A stretch of 64,000 nucleotides of DNA from the NCBI RefSeq assembly GCF_003730195.1, contig NZ_QWGG01000004.1, positions 310,001 through 374,000 of the forward strand, given 5' to 3'. Source of the stretch: Halosimplex salinum (lineage in GTDB: Archaea > Halobacteriota > Halobacteria > Halobacteriales > Haloarculaceae). Numbering within the stretch: position 1 is the stretch's first letter; each line of letters begins with the position of its first letter. Shown here one piece after another: positions 43,104-53,222 of the stretch. The position numbers and the translations under genes are program-made. The notes under the pieces were generated by a model. The model saw only the letters and a list, made by a program, of their open reading frames with translations. It made no database searches and was not told the DNA's origin.

Positions 43104-46100
43104 CGACAGACCCGGCGGAGTACTCGTTCGTCCCGTGGGTCCGCGAGGGGTATCGGCCGACGGGCGACGGCACGCCCGGCGAGGTGGCCGTCGAACTCGC
43201 GGTGGACGCGACCGGCGAGTCCGACCTCGACGAACCGGAGACGGTCGAGACGACGCTGTCGCTGTACGGACCCGGGGAGGTGACCGGCGTCGACCGCCGA
43301 CAGGTCGTCCGCACGGACCCCTCGTCGGGAACCGGCGACTTCCCGCCGAACTACTTCCCGTACGTCGAGTTCGACAGACCGGACCTGCCGTGGCTCTTTT
43401 CGCCCGGCAGCGACGACGACGCCGGCCGACTCGACCCGTGGCTCTGCCTGATCACCGTCGAGCGCGGCGACGGTGTCTCGCTCTCGACGGACGCGGACGG
43501 CCCCGCGTCGGTCCTGGAGATCGGCGGGGCCGCGGATCCGGGAACGGAACTGCCGGACCTCTCGGAGTCGTGGGCGTGGGCGCACGCCCAGACGGTCGGG
43601 GCCGACGACGCGACGGCGGAACTCGACACCGACCGGTCGCCGAAGACGCTCTCGCGACTCCTCTCGCCGCGGGACCTCGACCCGAAGACCGACTACTACG
43701 CCTGCCTCGTGCCGGCCTTCGAGGCGGGCAAGCGGGCCGGGCTGGACGAGGACCCCTCCGAGGACGGCGACCGCACGTTCGACCCCGCGTGGGACGCGGC
43801 CAGCCCGCCGGACTCCATCCGGCTCCCGGTGTACTTTCACTGGGGCTTCTCGACCGGTGACGCGGGCGACTTCGAGTCGCTCGTTCGGCGACTCGGCCCG
43901 GAGACGCTCACGGACGTCGGGATCCGGACCGTCGACGTCGGCGACCCCGGGCCGGACTCGCTCCGGCAGGACGGCGAGACGGTCTCCGTCGAGGGGGCGC
44001 TGCGCTCGACGGATCTCTCGCCGGACACGTACGACCCGGCGCTTCGGGCGAAACTCGAAGCCGTCGTCGACGCGGCGAGCGCGCTCGAGTCCGGGAGCGA
44101 CACGCAGGACGGGGACCCGGTGCTCGGGCCGCCGACGTACGGCCAGTGGCCGCCCGCGGCCCCGGAGGTTCCGGCCGAAGGATCCCGGCCGGCGTGGCTC
44201 CGCGACCTGAACGTCGACCCGCGCTATCGGGTGGCCGCGGCGTTCGGGACGGACGTGGTCCAGGACCAGCAGGAACACCTGATGCGCAACGCCTGGGAGC
44301 AGGTCGGCGACGTGCGGCGGGCCAACCAGTTGCTCCGGCGCGCGCGCCTGGCCCGCGAGGCCAGCCGCTCGCTCCACGTCGCGCTCGACGACGCCGACGA
44401 CACCGAGACGCTCCTGCGCACCGAACCGCTCCACGGTCGAACGACCGACGGGACGGAGACCATCGGAAACCGGGTCGCGGAGAGCGCGCTCCCGTCCGCG
44501 ACGCTCTCGCCCGCCTTCCGCCGGATCACCCGCGCGAACGGCCCGCTCGCCCGGCGATTCGGCGGCCTCTCGACCGTTGCGATGGTCGACGGCGTGGCCG
44601 ACGGGTCGATCGACCCCGGTGACGACCGTTCGGCGCCCGACGGGACGCAGACGGTCGGCGACGAACTCGCCGCGAAACTGTGTTCTGCGGCGCGCGAATC
44701 GGGCGGCGACCTCGACGCGTGGCACCCGCTGGGCGAGGAGTCTCGGCGCGGCCCGCGGAAACGACTCTCGGACCTCCGCGACGCCTGCCGGGAACTCCGC
44801 GAGCGAACGGCCGAACTGAGAGATGCCTTCGAAGGAACGCGAGTCGAACGGGAGATCGGTCAGTTTATCGAGCCGCTCATGGGCGTCTGCGCCGGGCCGG
44901 GTCAACAGGAGTTCGAGTCTGACCTCGACCGGCTCCTGGCCGCGCTCGAGGCGGGGGACGAACGGCGATTCCACGAGGTGCTGACGCGGGTGTTCGACAG
45001 GGTCGACGAGTCCGAGGCCGGACACGAGACGCTGCGCGAACTCGCGGCGTCGTACGGCGACCTGCGGGAGGCGCTCGACGAGGGGTTCGGCGTCACGCCG
45101 GCCTACGAGTCGTTCCGGTCGCTCCTCCGACTGCTGACGCTCTCCGTGTTCCGCGAGGTGTTCTGGGTCGTCTGTTCGACCGCACGCCGCCACCTCGCGA
45201 CGATCGAGAAGCACTATCCCGAGCGGTCGGACCTGATCGCGGAGATAGAGGCCGTCTGCGTGGCCATCTGTGGCCCCGGTGACGAGCCGGGGAACCTCCT
45301 CGAACGAGTCCTGAAGCGCCTCGAGAGCGGGGAGACGCGGGCGTTGCGGTCGGCTGCGGCCGACCTCGACCAGACGCTCGCGATGGCGGCCGACCGTATC
45401 GACCGGCTGCTGGCGACGCTCGACGACCTCCCGCGAGACAGCCCGGTCCACGAACTCGCCGCGGCGTGCGAGGCCGCCGCCCGGTACGCGACGGCGCTCC
45501 GCGAGCGACTCGCCGCGGCGCCGTGGTCGCCCGCCGCCGACGCGGTCGGCCAGAGCGTCTGTCCGCGGCCGGAGCCCGCGGAGCCCGACCCGCTGGACGT
45601 GTCGGTCGTCGCGGACGCCGTCGTCGACGCGGTCGATCCAGCGGACACGATCGCCGCGCGGCTGGGGGACCGGCTCGGCGGGGTCGACCTCGCCAGTCGG
45701 TCGGACGGGCTCGACCAGATCCTCGCCCATCCCGAGTTCAAACAGCCGATGTACGAGGCGCTGGCCGACCGGTCGAAGGAGTCGCTCCTGCCGGGCGTCG
45801 GCGAGATCCCCGGCAACAGCGTCGGCGTGCTGGAGACGAATCCGGCGTTCATCGAGTCGTACATGCTCGGGCTGAGCCACGAGATGGCCCGGGAACTGCG
45901 CTGGCGTGAGTACCCGACGGACATGCGCGGGACCTTCTTCCGGCAGTTCTGGGACCCCGCCGGTCGCCCCGAGACGGCCGACGGTCCGTCGACCGACGAG
46001 GCGAAGCGGGACATCGACTACGTCCACCGCTGGAACGACTCGCTCGGCCTCGGCGGCAACTACGCGGCGAAGATGGCCGCCAAGACCGGCGGATCGAGCG

Positions 46101-46669
46101 ACGTGGGCGGCCAGCTCGTCCTGATCGTCCGCGGAGAGGTGCTCGACCGATACCCCAACACGCACGTCTACGCGGCGAAGGGCCGAAGCGAAGCGAACGG
46201 CGACGACGGGTCGCCCGACCGCGTCCCCGACCTGCCGGAACCGTCCGCGACGCCGGGCGAGGGCACCGACGGCGACGTGAAACACCCGCTCTTCCGGGGG
46301 ACGCTCGACCCGGACATCACGTTCTTCGGGTTCGACCTGACCGAGGACGAGGCGGTGGCCGACCCCGGCTGGTTCTTCGTCGTCGAGGAACCGCCGAGCG
46401 AGCCGACGTTCGGCCTCGACGTGGCCGTCGACGACCCCGAGGCGTCGGGCCCCTGGGGGTGGGAGGACCTCACCTGGGACGACGTGGCCGCGGACGGCTA
46501 CGTCTCGGCGACGACGCCGCCGAGCGGCGACGACGTGCCCGGGACCCTCCCGAGCCCGCCGATGTGGGGAAAAAAAGCCGCCCACGTCGCCGAGATAACC
46601 TGGCAGCGACCGTTCCGGATCGCGATCCACGCCGACGACATGATCTCACAACACGGAGGCAGTCGATGA
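43100..46669 (+). CDS. Operon gene C: giant protein of unknown function (1189 aa)
   Basis: GTG start overlapping relay ORF 2. Residues 1-130 are beta-rich with DFPPNYFPYVEFDRPDLPWL near 80. A central alpha region (about 370-850) begins GTDVVQDQQEHLMRNAWEQV. Near 905 stands NPAFIESYMLGLSHEMAREL followed by RWREYPTDMRGTFFRQFWDP, and near the end HPLFRGTLDPDITFFGFDLT and DPGWFFVVEEPPSEPTFGLD. From memory, proteins with these blocks occur in actinobacteria and other bacteria as uncharacterised proteins. No signal peptide or catalytic motif. It ends in ATGA. Confidence 0.8.
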   Translation: MTTDPAEYSFVPWVREGYRPTGDGTPGEVAVELAVDATGESDLDEPETVETTLSLYGPGEVTGVDRRQVVRTDPSSGTGDFPPNYFPYVEFDRPDLPWLFSPGSDDDAGRLDPWLCLITVERGDGVSLSTDADGPASVLEIGGAADPGTELPDLSESWAWAHAQTVGADDATAELDTDRSPKTLSRLLSPRDLDPKTDYYACLVPAFEAGKRAGLDEDPSEDGDRTFDPAWDAASPPDSIRLPVYFHWGFSTGDAGDFESLVRRLGPETLTDVGIRTVDVGDPGPDSLRQDGETVSVEGALRSTDLSPDTYDPALRAKLEAVVDAASALESGSDTQDGDPVLGPPTYGQWPPAAPEVPAEGSRPAWLRDLNVDPRYRVAAAFGTDVVQDQQEHLMRNAWEQVGDVRRANQLLRRARLAREASRSLHVALDDADDTETLLRTEPLHGRTTDGTETIGNRVAESALPSATLSPAFRRITRANGPLARRFGGLSTVAMVDGVADGSIDPGDDRSAPDGTQTVGDELAAKLCSAARESGGDLDAWHPLGEESRRGPRKRLSDLRDACRELRERTAELRDAFEGTRVEREIGQFIEPLMGVCAGPGQQEFESDLDRLLAALEAGDERRFHEVLTRVFDRVDESEAGHETLRELAASYGDLREALDEGFGVTPAYESFRSLLRLLTLSVFREVFWVVCSTARRHLATIEKHYPERSDLIAEIEAVCVAICGPGDEPGNLLERVLKRLESGETRALRSAAADLDQTLAMAADRIDRLLATLDDLPRDSPVHELAAACEAAARYATALRERLAAAPWSPAADAVGQSVCPRPEPAEPDPLDVSVVADAVVDAVDPADTIAARLGDRLGGVDLASRSDGLDQILAHPEFKQPMYEALADRSKESLLPGVGEIPGNSVGVLETNPAFIESYMLGLSHEMARELRWREYPTDMRGTFFRQFWDPAGRPETADGPSTDEAKRDIDYVHRWNDSLGLGGNYAAKMAAKTGGSSDVGGQLVLIVRGEVLDRYPNTHVYAAKGRSEANGDDGSPDRVPDLPEPSATPGEGTDGDVKHPLFRGTLDPDITFFGFDLTEDEAVADPGWFFVVEEPPSEPTFGLDVAVDDPEASGPWGWEDLTWDDVAADGYVSATTPPSGDDVPGTLPSPPMWGKKAAHVAEITWQRPFRIAIHADDMISQHGGSR

Positions 46670-46725
46670 CGGGGCACAGCACGGACAGAGTGGAGACGGA
46701 CGCCAGCGGGGGTGACCCGGCGTGA
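46666..46725 (+). CDS. Relay ORF 3 (19 aa) between genes C and D
   Basis: MTGHSTDRVETDASGGDPA. ATGA overlap with the gene C stop; GTGA overlap with the gene D start (46722-46725). It contains GGGGGTGA ending six bases before the GTG, a good Shine-Dalgarno sequence for gene D. Confidence 0.45.
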   Translation: MTGHSTDRVETDASGGDPA

Positions 46726-49700
46726 GCGCGACCGGCGTCGAGGCGCTCCGCTCGCGGTACGTCACCGCTCGGCGCGACCTGGCGCGAGCGGACGCCGACG
46801 TGTCCCAGGCGACGACGCTCCTCTCGGAACTCGACGCCGCCCACGCCGCCGCGCGCCGCGGCGAACCGACGGAGTCCGCCCGGTCCGCGCTGGAGGACCT
46901 CCACACCGAGATCGCGAGCTGGGCCTACGACACGGAGTCGATCCCGGAGCCCGACCGCCCGGCGTTCGCCGATTTCGAGGTCGAGTCGCTGGACGACCTG
47001 CGCGAGCGGCTGGTCCAGTTCGCGACGGCAGCGGACGACGGCGACACCGACCGGTTCGCGACGCTGCGGTCGCTGTTGCGGACGGCGGTGAACGCGGTCG
47101 AACCGGAGCTGTCGGAGCCGTCCCTGCTCCTCGAAGCGCTCGAAGACGCCGTCGAGGCCGGCGCGCCGGAGCGCGCTGCCGACATCGCCGAGCGGTTCGT
47201 CGACGCGCTCGCGGAGCGCGGCGCGACCGTCGAAGACCTGCGCCGACTCGTCGAGCGGGGGCGCGGTCCGACGGCTCGCGAGCACCTCGACCGGCTCCAG
47301 ACCGACACGGGACGAGACGACGCGCTCGAGGCGATCGCAGACGCGCTCGACGACCCGGAGGAAACCGACTACGGCGCGGCGCGCGCGCCGGTCGCCGGTG
47401 CGGTCCGCGCCATCGACTCGTTCGCGGCCGCCCGGCGCGCCGAGATCGCCGACGTGACCGACGAACTCACCGACGAGTATCCCAGCGACCCGGCGGCACC
47501 GCTGGACGGCATGGCTAACGAAACGCCGGTCTTGCTGTTGCCGACGCGCCTGGAGACTCGTTTCGAGGACGTGTCGGACCCGAACGGGCCGGACGTGCGA
47601 CTGAAGGTGCGGGTGTACCCCGACGACGTCCACGTCGACACCCACGAGCGTGAACTCACCGACGAGGAGGTCCGCTGGGGCGTCCACTTCTGGCAGCAGG
47701 TGTGGTGGGCGAGCCACACCGGATCCGCCGAGGAGGTCTGCGCGGCCGTGCCGGACGAGATCGTCGCCGACGTCGACCTCTCGACGTTCCCCGAGGACGC
47801 GGCGGCGCGTCACGGCGCGGTCCTCGAACGGGCGTGGAACCAGCTCGCCGAGCGGTTCGGTCCCGACCGGGCGGCGTGGGTGAAACGCGAACTCGCGCCC
47901 GAGGAGGCCGACGCGCTGCTCGACGGGCCGCTCGACCCCGTTCCCGACGTCGACTTCGAGGCGATCCGCGCCGACGCCGACCGCCGCCCCGACTCGTGGA
48001 CGCGGCCGCCCCGGGCGCGGGGACTGCCGGACCAGTGGGTCGCGTTCGCCGAGACGGACGGGTCGACCGTGACCGCCCGGAGCGGTCCGGTTCGACGGCC
48101 GCTCGCGATCGGTCCCGACCCGGACCGGATCGGGAGCCTCGACGGCGAGTCCGACGGGGCCGGTGACGGGTCCGGTTCGAACGCACCGGGAGACACCGAC
48201 GCCGACGCGCTCGGCGGCGGCGAGACGAGCTGGGTGTTCGACTTCGACGAGGCGCTCGACGCGGGGATGGCGCTGACGGTCCCGCTCACGGCGGACCAGG
48301 CGTCTGCCGGCGTCGACAGCCTCGTCGTCCTCGGCGTCTCGACGGCGCTCGACGAGCGCGACGGCCGCGACGCGGTCGAGACTCTGCTCGAATCTCACCG
48401 CTACACGGACGGCCTCTCTATTCTCGAACGCGGGACGCCGACGAACGACACCCGCGAGGACGGTGCGGGGACCGCGCCCGGCGACCGCCCGACGCCGTTC
48501 GACCTCGCCTGCGGCGACGCGCGCAAGACGCCCGACGCGGACAGCGACGCCGCCCGCGCGGCCGCCCTGCTCGGACTCGACGGGTCGAGGGGAGCCGGCG
48601 GGAGCGTCCTCGGTCGCGTCGCCGGCGGCGGTGCGAGTCACGACGCGGCCGCCGAGGCGATGAACGCGGCGCTGTGGCCCGCGACCCTGGGGTACTACCT
48701 GCCGCACATGCTCGCGCCGGCGTACTGGACCGACTCGGTCCGGCCCCGACCGGAGTTCCTGCGCTGGCTGGAGAGCTACCGCCGCCACTTCGTCGAGTAC
48801 GTCCGCGCTGGCGGCCCGCTGCCGACGCTCCGCGTCGGCGACCAGCCCTACGGCGTCCTCCCGACGACCGACCTGAACGCCTGGCGGCCCGTCGGGAAGT
48901 ACGCCGTGTCCGCGGGAGCCGACCGCCCGAAGACGGCGGGGCACTTCACGTACGAGCGACTCGCGGACCGCGACGCCGAGTCCGACCTCGTCTCGCGACT
49001 GCGGTCGATGCGGGGCGCCTGGGCCGACGCGACGAGCGACGTGCCGAGCATCGAGTCGCCGGACGACCCGGAGACCGTCGTGACCGAACTCCTCGCGATG
49101 GCGGGGGTCGGCTACGGCTACCACCTCCGCGACCTGATCGGCGAGGACGTGATGACGGATCTCGTCGGGTCGAGGACGAGCGTCGGCGACGACGTCGACG
49201 ACGCGAAAGCAGCGGTCACGGCCGCGCTCCGGAAGCACGTCTCGAACGCCGAGACGCCCAGAGTGGGCGGACTCCTCGCGAGCGATCCGGCCACCGAGGT
49301 CCACGCGGCGCTCGTCGCGGACGACCTCGACGACTACCTCCGCTCGCTCCGCACCGAGCCCCACGGCGCGCTCCGGAGCGGCCCGCCGGGCGCGGGCCTC
49401 TCGCTCGCCGACGCGGGCAACCTGCTCGTCTGGTTGATCACCGTGCTGTTCGACGGCGACGACCGTTCGCTCCTCGAGGTCCTGCTGTACGTCGCTCTCA
49501 TGCAGGAGTACCGGCTCGGCCGCGTCCGCCTCGGCCACCAGTACGACGACTTCTGGGAGGTCGAGGAGTTCGAGGACGTGACCTGGGCCGACACGGTCTG
49601 GTCGCTGTTCCCCGAACCCGAGACCTACGACGACGACGACCTGACTCTGTGGGCGGCCCTCGACGAGTCGGTCGCCGACGACCTCGCCGAGCACCCGAAC

Positions 49701-52700
49701 GTCGACGGGAAGACGAGCTACGGCGACGCGCTCCGGCGCAACCCGGACATCGACGCCCCCTTCGCCGCGGTGGTCGAGGCGTTCGACGCGCTCGAATCGG
49801 TCGACGAGGACCTCGCGGAGCGGTTGCTCCGCGAGACGCTGGACCTGTCGAGCCACCGCTTCGACGCGTGGGCCACCTCCGTCGCGACTCGACGGCTGGA
49901 CGGGATGCGAGAGTCCGCCGGTGACGGCCTCTACGTCGGGGCCTACGGCTACGTCGAGGACCTCGAACGCGAGTTCGACAGTCGGTCCGCCGGCTACGTG
50001 CAGGCGCCGTCGGTCGGGCAGGCGACGACCGCCGCGGTGCTGCGGAGCGGGTTCGAGACGAAGGAGAGCGACGCGCTCGCGGTCGACCTCTCGGCCGAGC
50101 GGGTCAGGGACGCGCGGGAACTGATAGGCGCCGTCCGAGACGGGCGACCGCTGGGCGAACTGCTCGGATACCGCTTCGAACGGAGGCTCCGCGAGGAGTA
50201 CCCCGCGCTCGACGTCGAGCGCTATCTCCCCGCGCTCCGGGCGGTGGCGCCGCTCGTCGAGGGCAAGGTCGACCGCGACGGCATGAGCGAATCGGACGAC
50301 GCCGCCGAGCGCGACGTGGTCGACGGGGTCGCCATCGTCGACGAGTGGCGGACGGGCGACCCCCTGTGGGGCCGTTCGGCGGGGAGTCACGGGACGACGC
50401 TCCCGTCGACCGACCCGGACGACGACAGCTACGACGCCTACGTGGCTATCCGAACGGAACTGGAGTCGCTCGAAGCGTCGCTCGACGCCGTCAGCGACGT
50501 GCTGACCGCGGAGAGCGTCCATCAGCTCGTCTCGGGTAACCCCGAGCGAGCGGGCGGGTCGCTCGACGCGCTCTCGCGGGGCGAGGCGCCGCCGGACCTC
50601 TCGGTGACGGAGACGCCGCGGACGGGGACCGCCTGCACGCACCGGCTGCTGGCGCTCCTCGACCCGGACGCCGACGGGTCGGCCTGGGGGTCGCCGTCGG
50701 CGCCGCGGGCCGACGCGGAACCCGCACTCGACGACTGGGCGGGGACGCTCCTCGGCGACCCGTCGCGAGTCGTCTGCCGGGTCGCGTTCGAACCGCGACC
50801 CACGGCGGTGGCCGGCGGGTCCGGTGACGACTCCGACGGTGACGAGGCGGGCGAGACGACCGTCGGAACGCCGGAGTGGCGCGTGACGACGCTCCGGCTG
50901 GCAGATCTGGACCTGTGCCCGCTCGACCTCGTCTACCTCGTCGAGGGCGACGCCGAGGCCTGGCACTCGGAGCTCGAAGAGCGGATCGACTACCGGACCA
51001 GGCGCGAGCGGTCGGACGTGGCTCCCGAGGGCGACGTGCGTATCTCCTTCGCGCCGCCCGCCGAGTGGCCGGACCCGGCCGCGCTCGGCGTCGACCCGGA
51101 CGACGCCATCGGCTTCGGCCCGCTCCTGGAGGCCGTCCGTGGCGTCCGCGAAGTGGTCACGAGCGGGCGCGCCGCGGACGCTCGCGACGTGTCGCTGCCG
51201 GGCGAAGCGGGGGACCGCGGCCGCCTGAAAGCGCCTCTCGTCGACCGCGTCGAGACGGTCGAGCCCGGACTGGAATCGGCCGTCGCGGCGATGGACGACG
51301 TATCGGCCGCGTTCGCGGCCGACGACGGCACGACCGATGGCTCGACCGGCGACTCGACGGAGAACGCCGAGGGCGAGTCGAACATGTCGAGCGAGTACGG
51401 TCGTCTCGCCGACCTGACGACCGCTCTCGCTGGCGTCTCGTCCGGCCCGATGGACGCCGTCGACCGCCGCCTCGACGCGGTCGATCCGGGCGCAGTGGGA
51501 ACGGATCTGGCGACGCTCGTCGCGGTCGCGGCGGGCGACGCCGTCGCGCTGGCGCGCGACGAGTCGGGCGATGTCGTCGTCGACCCGCGCGAACCGGTTC
51601 TCGTGGGTCTGAGCGTCGCCCGACCGGACACCGAGGTACAGATCGACGTGACGGCCGGCGGCCGGACGCGACAGGCGGAGGCTCGCGTCGGCCGGGACGG
51701 CGTCTTCGAGGCGAAACTCCCCGAAGAGGCCCGCGACGCGCTCTCTTCCGGAGACACCTTCGACCTCGACGTGACGGTCGATGGGACGACCACGAACGTC
51801 ACCGCCCGCTACGACGAGGTGGAAGGCGAACGGTCGTTCGCCGGGCCGGCCCTCGCCGAGGCCGCCGCGCTCGGCAGGGCGCTCGACTCGCTGGAGACGA
51901 GCGCGACCGCGGTCACCGACGCGGTCGACGCGCTCGACGCCGACGTGATCCGCACCGCCGCCGACCACGTGACGGTCGAGCAGTGGCCCGAGGCGGACGC
52001 GTCGGGGCAACTCGACGCCGCGCTGGACGCCGGAACGGCGACGCTTCCCGGCTTCGCCGACCCGGACGGGTGGGACGAACTGGGTCCGATGTTGCTGGCA
52101 GTCGCGGACGGCCGTCTCTCCCGGGAACTGCTGCTGGAGACCGAGACCCGGGAGTACCCGCGCGACCCGACCGAACTCGCCGAACTCGTAGACGACCTCG
52201 CTGCCGACGCGGCCGACGGACTCGACACGTTCGGCGCCGCGGTCGACGCCGCGACGAGCGAGCCCGCGGTCGCCTTCGCGACCGGCGGTTGCGAGGCGCT
52301 CCGGGCCGCGCTGCTCGTCGCCGCGGACCACGGTATCCACGGGAGCGTCCCGGTGTCGGCGACCGGCGCGACGACGGACGACATCGTCGACCTGACGAGG
52401 CAGGCCGACTCAGTGGCCGCGGAGTGCGCGGAGCGGCTCTCGGACGCCGCGGCCGCTGCCGACGACGCCGCCGGTCAGCGCGACCGACTCGAGGCGCTGT
52501 TCGGCGACGCGTTCGAGGTCCTGCCGCCGTTCGCCGCGTCGAACCCCGGGGAACTCGACCGCGCGCTCGATCCGAGCCACGACGCGACCCTCCTCGGCCC
52601 TGACCCGCTCGCCGCCGAGACGTGGTTCCAGCGGGTCTCGCGGGTGCGCGACGTCCCCCGCGACTTCGGGCGGGCGCTGACCTACGGCGAGTCGCTGGGC

Positions 52701-53222
52701 GACCGCTCGCCCGCCGACGGGTCTCGATTCCGGGTCGCACAGCTCCCCTACGAAGACCCCGACACCTGGGTCGGCAGACCCGCGGCCTGGGACGGCGACC
52801 CGCCGACGGGGAAGCTCTCGCTGGTCGCACACGTCCAGGGGGACCAGACCGCGGACGAACTCGTCGGGCTGTTCGTCGACGAGTTCGTCGAGACGGTCCC
52901 CGGCGACACAGAGACGACCGGGGTGAGCGTCCACTACGACAAACCCGGCAACAGGGCGCCGCAGTCGATGCTGCTCGCGGTCCCGCCGACCGACGATGAC
53001 TGGAGTCTGAAGACGCTCGCGGACCTCGTCACCGAGAGCGTCGACCTCGCGAAACTGCGGACCGTCGACCGGGACGCCCTCTCGGGGCTCGGCCACCTCC
53101 TCCCCGCGACGGCGCTCGCGACGAACGAGTCCACTGGCGTCGGGCCGGACACAGCCTCCGTCGACGCCGACGACCTCGGGCCGCCGTGGTGGTACCGCGA
53201 CGGTCAGGGGGGTGGGAACTGA
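46722..53222 (+). CDS. Operon gene D: giant protein of unknown function (2166 aa)
   Basis: GTG start. Residues 1-260 are helical and Ala/Glu/Arg-rich. At 264 a new module begins, MANETPVLLLPTRLETRFED, followed by RLKVRVYPDDVHVDTHEREL. Near 704 lies LRVGDQPYGVLPTTDLNAW, and at 1600-1710 an immunoglobulin-like stretch with VLVGLSVARPDTEVQIDVTA. Short Asp/Gly/Ser linkers separate modules. From memory these motifs recur in large uncharacterised bacterial proteins next to homologues of genes C and E. No signal peptide. Its TGA shares its last base with the ATG of gene E. The 1956-codon antisense ORF over it is a GC artefact. Confidence 0.8.
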   Translation: MSATGVEALRSRYVTARRDLARADADVSQATTLLSELDAAHAAARRGEPTESARSALEDLHTEIASWAYDTESIPEPDRPAFADFEVESLDDLRERLVQFATAADDGDTDRFATLRSLLRTAVNAVEPELSEPSLLLEALEDAVEAGAPERAADIAERFVDALAERGATVEDLRRLVERGRGPTAREHLDRLQTDTGRDDALEAIADALDDPEETDYGAARAPVAGAVRAIDSFAAARRAEIADVTDELTDEYPSDPAAPLDGMANETPVLLLPTRLETRFEDVSDPNGPDVRLKVRVYPDDVHVDTHERELTDEEVRWGVHFWQQVWWASHTGSAEEVCAAVPDEIVADVDLSTFPEDAAARHGAVLERAWNQLAERFGPDRAAWVKRELAPEEADALLDGPLDPVPDVDFEAIRADADRRPDSWTRPPRARGLPDQWVAFAETDGSTVTARSGPVRRPLAIGPDPDRIGSLDGESDGAGDGSGSNAPGDTDADALGGGETSWVFDFDEALDAGMALTVPLTADQASAGVDSLVVLGVSTALDERDGRDAVETLLESHRYTDGLSILERGTPTNDTREDGAGTAPGDRPTPFDLACGDARKTPDADSDAARAAALLGLDGSRGAGGSVLGRVAGGGASHDAAAEAMNAALWPATLGYYLPHMLAPAYWTDSVRPRPEFLRWLESYRRHFVEYVRAGGPLPTLRVGDQPYGVLPTTDLNAWRPVGKYAVSAGADRPKTAGHFTYERLADRDAESDLVSRLRSMRGAWADATSDVPSIESPDDPETVVTELLAMAGVGYGYHLRDLIGEDVMTDLVGSRTSVGDDVDDAKAAVTAALRKHVSNAETPRVGGLLASDPATEVHAALVADDLDDYLRSLRTEPHGALRSGPPGAGLSLADAGNLLVWLITVLFDGDDRSLLEVLLYVALMQEYRLGRVRLGHQYDDFWEVEEFEDVTWADTVWSLFPEPETYDDDDLTLWAALDESVADDLAEHPNVDGKTSYGDALRRNPDIDAPFAAVVEAFDALESVDEDLAERLLRETLDLSSHRFDAWATSVATRRLDGMRESAGDGLYVGAYGYVEDLEREFDSRSAGYVQAPSVGQATTAAVLRSGFETKESDALAVDLSAERVRDARELIGAVRDGRPLGELLGYRFERRLREEYPALDVERYLPALRAVAPLVEGKVDRDGMSESDDAAERDVVDGVAIVDEWRTGDPLWGRSAGSHGTTLPSTDPDDDSYDAYVAIRTELESLEASLDAVSDVLTAESVHQLVSGNPERAGGSLDALSRGEAPPDLSVTETPRTGTACTHRLLALLDPDADGSAWGSPSAPRADAEPALDDWAGTLLGDPSRVVCRVAFEPRPTAVAGGSGDDSDGDEAGETTVGTPEWRVTTLRLADLDLCPLDLVYLVEGDAEAWHSELEERIDYRTRRERSDVAPEGDVRISFAPPAEWPDPAALGVDPDDAIGFGPLLEAVRGVREVVTSGRAADARDVSLPGEAGDRGRLKAPLVDRVETVEPGLESAVAAMDDVSAAFAADDGTTDGSTGDSTENAEGESNMSSEYGRLADLTTALAGVSSGPMDAVDRRLDAVDPGAVGTDLATLVAVAAGDAVALARDESGDVVVDPREPVLVGLSVARPDTEVQIDVTAGGRTRQAEARVGRDGVFEAKLPEEARDALSSGDTFDLDVTVDGTTTNVTARYDEVEGERSFAGPALAEAAALGRALDSLETSATAVTDAVDALDADVIRTAADHVTVEQWPEADASGQLDAALDAGTATLPGFADPDGWDELGPMLLAVADGRLSRELLLETETREYPRDPTELAELVDDLAADAADGLDTFGAAVDAATSEPAVAFATGGCEALRAALLVAADHGIHGSVPVSATGATTDDIVDLTRQADSVAAECAERLSDAAAAADDAAGQRDRLEALFGDAFEVLPPFAASNPGELDRALDPSHDATLLGPDPLAAETWFQRVSRVRDVPRDFGRALTYGESLGDRSPADGSRFRVAQLPYEDPDTWVGRPAAWDGDPPTGKLSLVAHVQGDQTADELVGLFVDEFVETVPGDTETTGVSVHYDKPGNRAPQSMLLAVPPTDDDWSLKTLADLVTESVDLAKLRTVDRDALSGLGHLLPATALATNESTGVGPDTASVDADDLGPPWWYRDGQGGGN

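Noticed and set aside
42839-46630. 1263-codon minus-strand ORF opposite gene C
   Set aside because: Same GC-driven artefact; no start signal, and the composition is unlike real neighbours.
46470-52340. 1956-codon ORF on the minus strand opposite gene D
   Set aside because: It is the mirror of a GC3-rich coding frame; its product is Arg/Gly/Val-rich and basic, unlike halophilic proteins, and gene D has recognisable blocks and proper overlaps.
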